In this document: piece by piece, positions 25,748 through 28,791 of the stretch
Layout: each line of letters starts with the position of its first letter
How positions within the stretch are numbered: the stretch's first letter is position 1
Origin: Streptomyces novaecaesareae
GTDB taxonomy: Bacteria; Actinomycetota; Actinomycetes; Streptomycetales; Streptomycetaceae
DNA length: 28,791 nt
Reading direction: 5' to 3'
Assembly: GCF_000716875.1 (NCBI RefSeq)
Contig: NZ_JNWQ01000104.1
Location: forward strand, 1-28,791
Program-made: the position numbers and the translations under genes
The notes under the pieces: generated by a model
Told to the model about the DNA's origin: nothing
Seen by the model: the letters and a program-made list of their open reading frames with translations, nothing else
Databases searched by the model: none

Positions 25748-25877
25748 CCGCATGGCCGACGGTCGAGGGCCGATGGCCGACGGCCGAGCCCGCCGTCCCC
25801 GGCCACCCCTCCCGGCGCACTCTCCCGGACCACTCTCCCGATTCCGCACCCCCACCCCGCATGGAAGAGGAGTACCA

Positions 25878-28343
25878 GTGCCCGCCCATCGAACCCGACT
25901 GCTCGCCGCCCTCACCGCCACCGCCCTGACCGCCTTCGGCACCGGCGCCCTGGCCGCCGCCCCGGCCTCCGCGCAGGCGCCCGCGCACCCGGTCGACGCC
26001 ACGTACACCGTCTCGGTCGGGAAGACCGGCCCGTACCCGTACCCGGACGACACCCCGGCGAGCGTCTACACCGACAAGGACGGCACCTTCTACTTCCAGC
26101 AGTCGCACTCCCTCTACGGCGCGAAGGACTCCCGGCAGTGGGACTTCTTCACCGGCCGGGACTTCGACAACGCCACCAGGTCCGCCGCGATCAGCGACGC
26201 GGTCAACCCGGCCGACCCCACCGACCGCAACGACGACACCACCGCACGCTGCAACAACAGCCCCACCGGCCGGCAGTCCAGCTACGCGCCGACGGGCTCG
26301 GGCTACGCCCAGCGCAACTACTGCGACCTGTCGGGCGTCTGGGTCGACCCGGACACCGGCGACTGGTACGGCCTGGTGCACAACGAGTTCACCCCGCAGC
26401 CCTTCGGCGACGGCCTGCACTACGACGCCATCGACTACGCCGTCTCCACCGACCAGGGCCGGACCTGGACCATCCGGGACCACGCGATCACCTCGCCGTA
26501 CAGCACCACGCGCGGCGACACCACGGCCTTCCCCGCCCAGACGTACTCCTACGGCGACGGCGACCAACGCCTCTTCGTGGACACCGCCTCCGGATACTTC
26601 TACGTCTTCTACGGCTCGCGGATCGTCGACAAGGGCGGCAGCTGGGGCGCCTTCCAGCAGCACGTCGCGCGGGCCCCGATCGCCGCCAAGATGGCGCCCG
26701 GAAGCTGGCAGAAGTGGTACGACGGCGCCTGGTCGCAGCCCGGCGCCGGCGGCCGGGAGAGCGACATGGTGCCCGCCGACACCGCGAACCCGACCGGCTA
26801 CCTGCCGCCCGCCAAGGAGTACGACCCGGCCAACCCCGGCACCGTCACACAGCAGATCGCCGCCGGGACGCTCGCCCCGAGCACACCGCTGTTCGTCATG
26901 AACATCGCCTACGACGCCTACCTGGGCCTCTACCTCGGCACCCCGCAGGCCGTCGACCAGAGCGGCAACGCCCCGCAGCAGATCTACGCCACCAAGGACC
27001 TGTCCACCCAGAAGTGGACCCTGCTCGGCGACACCGGCGGCTACCACACCGCCTCCTGGTACCGCTGGTTCCTGGACAGCGCCACCCTGACCGGCTCCAC
27101 CATCGTCGGCAGGACCTTCCGGTCGTACTGCGCCTTCGCCTGCTCCGCCTCGGACGGCGAGTACGCCGAGCTCACCATCGGCTCCAGCCAGCCGGCCCCC
27201 GCGCCCTTCGACCTCAGCAGGACGTACCGGATCGGCAGCGGCGACGGCCGGGTGCTGGCCCAGCGCAGCGGCAGCCCGGCGACCACCTCGCTGCCCGGCG
27301 CCACCGGCTCCGCCCTGGAGTCCTGGTCGTTCGTCGGCAACGGTGACGGCTCCTACCGGATCGTCAACGCCGCGACCGGCGGCGCCCTCGGGGTGGACAC
27401 CGCGGCCGACGCCGGACGCGCCGGCCGCGCCTGGGGCGCCGCACCGACCGTCGGCGGCGGCAGCGGCGCCGGGCAGCAGTGGTTCCTGGTGCCCGCCGGC
27501 AGCGACTACCGCCTGGTCAACCGGTACAGCGGCCTGGTGCTCGGCCTCACCGCCGCAGGCAGCCCGGCCGAGACCACACCCGCCCGGTTCTGGACCGACA
27601 CCACCGGCTCGGCCGTCGGCGGCGGACGCACCGCGGCCCGGCAGACCCTCACCCTCACCCCGACCGGCACGGCCGCCGAGACGGTCGCACTCCCCGGCCC
27701 CGGCGACCAGTCCGGCACCGTCGGGCGGGCCGCGTCGGTGCAGCTCAGCGCGACCGACAGCGCCGGCAAGCCGCTCACCTTCACGGCGACCGGCCTGCCC
27801 GCCGGGCTCACCGTCAGCCCCACCGGCCTGATCTCCGGCACCCCGACCGGCCCCGGAGTCTCGAAGGTCACCGTCACCGCCTCCTCCGGCACCGCCCGCG
27901 CCTCCGCCACGTTCACCTGGACCGTCACCCCGGCCTTCGGCGGCACCCACACGCTCACCACCGGCGGCCGGGCGCTCGACGACGCCGACAACAGCACCAC
28001 CGCCGGCAACCGGCTCATCACCTGGCCCCGGTCCGGGGACAGCAACCAGCTCTGGCAGTTCCGCCCGCAGCCCGACAGCTCGTACGAGCTGGTGAACGGC
28101 AGGTCGGCGATGTGTGCCGACGTCAGCGGCGGCTCCGGCGCGGCCGGGGCCGCGGTGATCCAGTGGCCCTGCACCGGCCGCGCCAACCAGCACTGGACCG
28201 TCCGGCTGCTGGCCAACGGCCGCTACGCCCTCGCCTCGGCCGGCAGCGGGCTGCTGCTCACCGCGGACTCCGCCGCCGACGGCGCTCTGGTGGCCCAGCA
28301 GCCGGACACCGGCTCAGCGCTGCAGCAGTGGTCGATCGGCTGA
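25878..28343 (+). CDS. Secreted Asp-box (sialidase-like) protein with two ricin-type lectin domains
   Basis: The 821-residue protein starts at GTG 25878, with GGAAGAGGAG ~7 nt upstream, and has a Sec signal peptide (cleavage near ASA-QA, residue ~32). Residues ~33-437 look like a beta-propeller-type region with one clear Asp-box (STDQGRTW, 190-197) and several Trp/Tyr-rich strands. A beta-trefoil lectin follows at ~438-595 (QQWFLV), then an Ig-like linker domain at ~597-683 (GLPAGLTVSPTGLISGTP) and a C-terminal ricin-type trefoil at ~685-821 (QLWQF, QHWTV, QQWSI). It probably acts on or binds an extracellular glycan. Sialidase activity is not shown by the motifs. Divergent lacI-type gene and operator O2 indicate sugar-controlled expression. 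Confidence 0.88.
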   Translation: MPAHRTRLLAALTATALTAFGTGALAAAPASAQAPAHPVDATYTVSVGKTGPYPYPDDTPASVYTDKDGTFYFQQSHSLYGAKDSRQWDFFTGRDFDNATRSAAISDAVNPADPTDRNDDTTARCNNSPTGRQSSYAPTGSGYAQRNYCDLSGVWVDPDTGDWYGLVHNEFTPQPFGDGLHYDAIDYAVSTDQGRTWTIRDHAITSPYSTTRGDTTAFPAQTYSYGDGDQRLFVDTASGYFYVFYGSRIVDKGGSWGAFQQHVARAPIAAKMAPGSWQKWYDGAWSQPGAGGRESDMVPADTANPTGYLPPAKEYDPANPGTVTQQIAAGTLAPSTPLFVMNIAYDAYLGLYLGTPQAVDQSGNAPQQIYATKDLSTQKWTLLGDTGGYHTASWYRWFLDSATLTGSTIVGRTFRSYCAFACSASDGEYAELTIGSSQPAPAPFDLSRTYRIGSGDGRVLAQRSGSPATTSLPGATGSALESWSFVGNGDGSYRIVNAATGGALGVDTAADAGRAGRAWGAAPTVGGGSGAGQQWFLVPAGSDYRLVNRYSGLVLGLTAAGSPAETTPARFWTDTTGSAVGGGRTAARQTLTLTPTGTAAETVALPGPGDQSGTVGRAASVQLSATDSAGKPLTFTATGLPAGLTVSPTGLISGTPTGPGVSKVTVTASSGTARASATFTWTVTPAFGGTHTLTTGGRALDDADNSTTAGNRLITWPRSGDSNQLWQFRPQPDSSYELVNGRSAMCADVSGGSGAAGAAVIQWPCTGRANQHWTVRLLANGRYALASAGSGLLLTADSAADGALVAQQPDTGSALQQWSIG

Positions 28344-28368
28344 CCCGGGCCTGATCGCCGGCCGCTGA

Positions 28369-28413
28369 CCGCTGATGCCTCGGCGGTCGGCGGTCGGCGG
28401 TCGGCGTCAGCGG
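28369..28413. terminator. Hairpin with heptamer repeats between convergent genes
   Basis: CCGCTGATGCC (28369-28379) pairs with GGCGTCAGCGG (28403-28413), an 11-bp stem with one G-T wobble. The 23-nt loop is made of three CGGCGGT-type heptamers. It spans the end of the nagA-type gene and lies 26 bp after the lectin gene stop. There is no T tract, so a bidirectional transcription end is likely only by position. Confidence 0.5.
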
Positions 28414-28791
28414 TGCCGTACGTGGTCGAAGCGGTCGCCGCCGAGTGCCCAGCGGCCGTGGCGCATGACGGCGACCAGGTCGTAGGTGGTGGAGTCGACC
28501 ACGACGAGGTCGGCGAGCTTGCCGGTCTCCAGCGAGCCGATGGAGTCGCTCAGGCCGAGCAGGCGGGCCGGGGTGGCGGACAGTGACTCGACGGCCTGCG
28601 GGAGGGTCAGCTTCCCGATGGTGAGTGCTCTTCGGAGCACCCGGTCGAGGGTGAGGGTGGAGCCCGCGATGGAGCTGCCGTCGGGGAGCATCGCCACGCC
28701 GTTCTTGACCTGGACCTGGAGGGGGCCGAGGGGGTAGAGGCCGTCGCCCATGCCGGCGGCGCCCATGGCGTCGGTGATCAGGGCGACGCGG
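28407..28791 (-). CDS. nagA: N-acetylglucosamine-6-phosphate deacetylase, C-terminal part (5' end outside window)
   Basis: About 127 C-terminal residues are present and the frame runs off the window edge. The motif LITDAMGAAGMGDG is characteristic of NagA; its Asp is the catalytic base of the family. The C-terminal TPARLLGLSDSIGSLETGKL and LADLVVVD segments are the usual end of the amidohydrolase fold. The enzyme removes acetate from GlcNAc-6-phosphate, giving glucosamine-6-phosphate. It is convergent with the secreted lectin gene, so it probably belongs to a separate unit continuing to the right. Confidence 0.93.
   Translation of the reverse strand, partial: RVALITDAMGAAGMGDGLYPLGPLQVQVKNGVAMLPDGSSIAGSTLTLDRVLRRALTIGKLTLPQAVESLSATPARLLGLSDSIGSLETGKLADLVVVDSTTYDLVAVMRHGRWALGGDRFDHVRHR

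Noticed and set aside
25596..28193. 865-residue open frame antisense to the secreted lectin gene
   Set aside because: Shadow frame; it would also cross both predicted promoters and operators.

Overview
The window comes from a very GC-rich actinomycete, most likely Streptomyces or Kitasatospora. Third codon positions are almost always G or C, GTG starts are frequent, stop/start overlaps of the ATGA and GTGA type are common, and gene content fits that group. The genus is an inference from style and content, not from a marker gene.

Positions 1-17544 (all + strand) carry a contractile injection system (CIS) cluster of the kind found in Streptomyces. In order: the 3' end of a Pro-rich, Ig-like repeat protein; a DUF4255 cap protein (Pvc16-like); an AAA+ ATPase (Pvc15-like); after a 205-bp gap, the sheath, the main tube protein, a CxxC assembly protein, a 52-residue DUF6760 protein and a 1130-residue disordered VQR-repeat protein; then a second tube protein, a LysM tube/spike adaptor, a VgrG-like spike, a PAAR tip, a gp25 baseplate protein, baseplate J and tail protein I; and last a zinc-ribbon, single-pass membrane protein with an outer beta-sandwich domain. 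No tail-fibre gene, DUF4157 protein or toxin domain is visible. A membrane protein at the end of the operon suggests a cell-associated machine rather than a released particle.

Positions 17579-24451 (all - strand) are a carbohydrate locus, in transcription order: a DeoR-type repressor ending in a clear rho-independent terminator, a lipoprotein sugar-binding protein, a single reading frame containing both CUT1 permeases, and a secreted GH31 glycosidase. No transporter ATPase is present, so a shared one (MsiK-like) is likely used.

Positions 24536-28343 hold a LacI-type repressor divergent from a secreted Asp-box/ricin-lectin protein. Two copies of a TTKACCGGTCAA palindrome lie in the intergenic region, one in each predicted promoter. 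The window ends in the 3' part of a nagA-type deacetylase gene (- strand).

The items most worth following up are the VQR-repeat protein, the membrane protein at the end of the CIS operon, the hairpin element with a micro-ORF between the J and I genes, the unbroken MalF-MalG permease fusion, and the paired LacI operators.
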